A stretch of 5,820 nt of DNA. Source: an uncultured Collinsella sp. Its GTDB lineage: Bacteria; Actinomycetota; Coriobacteriia; Coriobacteriales; Coriobacteriaceae. A program made the position numbers and the translations under genes. Every line of letters begins with the position of its first letter. Within the stretch, counting starts at the first letter, position 1. Location of the stretch: positions 1 to 5,820 of the forward strand of contig USHZ01000124.1 of the NCBI GenBank assembly GCA_900554595.1, in the 5' to 3' direction. Positions 5,667-5,820 of this stretch are shown in pieces. The notes below the pieces were generated by a model. It did not search any database. It was given only the letters and a program-made list of their open reading frames with translations, and was not told where the DNA came from.

Positions 5667-5820
5667 GTTTGATCCCATCATGACGCGGCAGCGTGTTGCC
5701 TTGGTGACTAGATGCGAAAGGTCCAAGGCTGCACGAATCGAAGGGACGGCGATAGTTCTATGATTCGTTCCACCTCGCGTGCTCGGTGGAACTTTCGGCA
5801 GAAACTACGATAACACCTGT
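5667..5820 (-). promoter_or_regulatory. glgB: Upstream leader of glgB with two overlapping inverted repeats; no gene seen
   Basis: About 150 bp precede the chosen glgB start. Repeat A: GTTCCACC (5767-5774) and GGTGGAAC (5785-5792), a perfect 8-bp stem with a 10-base loop. Repeat B: ACGAATC (5733-5739) and GATTCGT (5762-5768), a perfect 7-bp stem with a 22-base loop that includes ATAG/CTAT (5752-5755/5758-5761). A and B share bases 5767-5768, so they compete at the junction. A weak extended -10-like TGTTATCGT lies at 5815-5807, but its -35 would fall outside the window. The repeats are certain; promoter and control roles are speculative. Confidence 0.35.

Noticed and set aside
5728..5768. TTCGATTC-like segment resembling a tRNA T-loop upstream of glgB
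   Set aside because: No cloverleaf can be drawn: acceptor, D and anticodon arms are missing.
5763..5792. GGTGGAAC on the minus strand, resembling the T-box core GGTGGNAC
   Set aside because: The short match is part of a simple perfect inverted repeat. No stem I, specifier loop, terminator with U-tract or aminoacyl-tRNA/amino-acid gene is present, so a T-box riboswitch is not supported.

Overview
The window carries three consecutive glycogen-metabolism genes, all on the minus strand and transcribed from high to low coordinates: glgB (branching enzyme), glgP (glycogen phosphorylase) and the first two thirds of glgC (ADP-glucose pyrophosphorylase), which runs off the left edge. G+C is high (roughly 60% by eye), Lys is mostly AAG, and the proteins combine Clostridia-like core motifs with a Lys/Ala-rich tail of the kind common in Actinomycetota. 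That mix suggests a Coriobacteriia-type actinobacterium such as Collinsella; this is an inference, since no taxonomic marker is present.

Layout, in transcription order. 5820-5667: a leader of about 150 bp upstream of glgB, holding two perfect inverted repeats that overlap by 2 bases and no gene. 5666-3405: glgB, with an intact GH13 branching-enzyme core, a basic N-terminus and a 73-residue Lys/Ala-rich C-terminal tail. 3404-3311: a 94-bp gap with a 12-bp palindrome, a GC hairpin, and a predicted fold that would cover the glgP Shine-Dalgarno sequence. 3310-884: complete glgP. 883-777: a 107-bp gap with two hairpins and a duplicated ribosome-binding-site/start unit. 776-1: glgC, 258 codons, open at the window edge.

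The genes cover supply, shaping and recovery of glycogen. GlgC makes ADP-glucose, the glucosyl donor for glycogen synthase (glgA is not in the window). GlgB adds alpha-1,6 branches. GlgP releases glucose-1-phosphate from non-reducing ends. The short gaps, common strand and lack of a clear U-tract terminator suggest one operon, with the hairpins adjusting mRNA stability or translation between genes.

I see no mobile element, CRISPR array, RNA gene or clearly new multi-gene system. The most unusual points are in GlgB: the histone-H1-like tail, and a Gly where the family normally has the conserved His of catalytic region I. The intergenic RNA structures are secondary leads. The very long open frames on the plus strand are antisense shadows of these genes.
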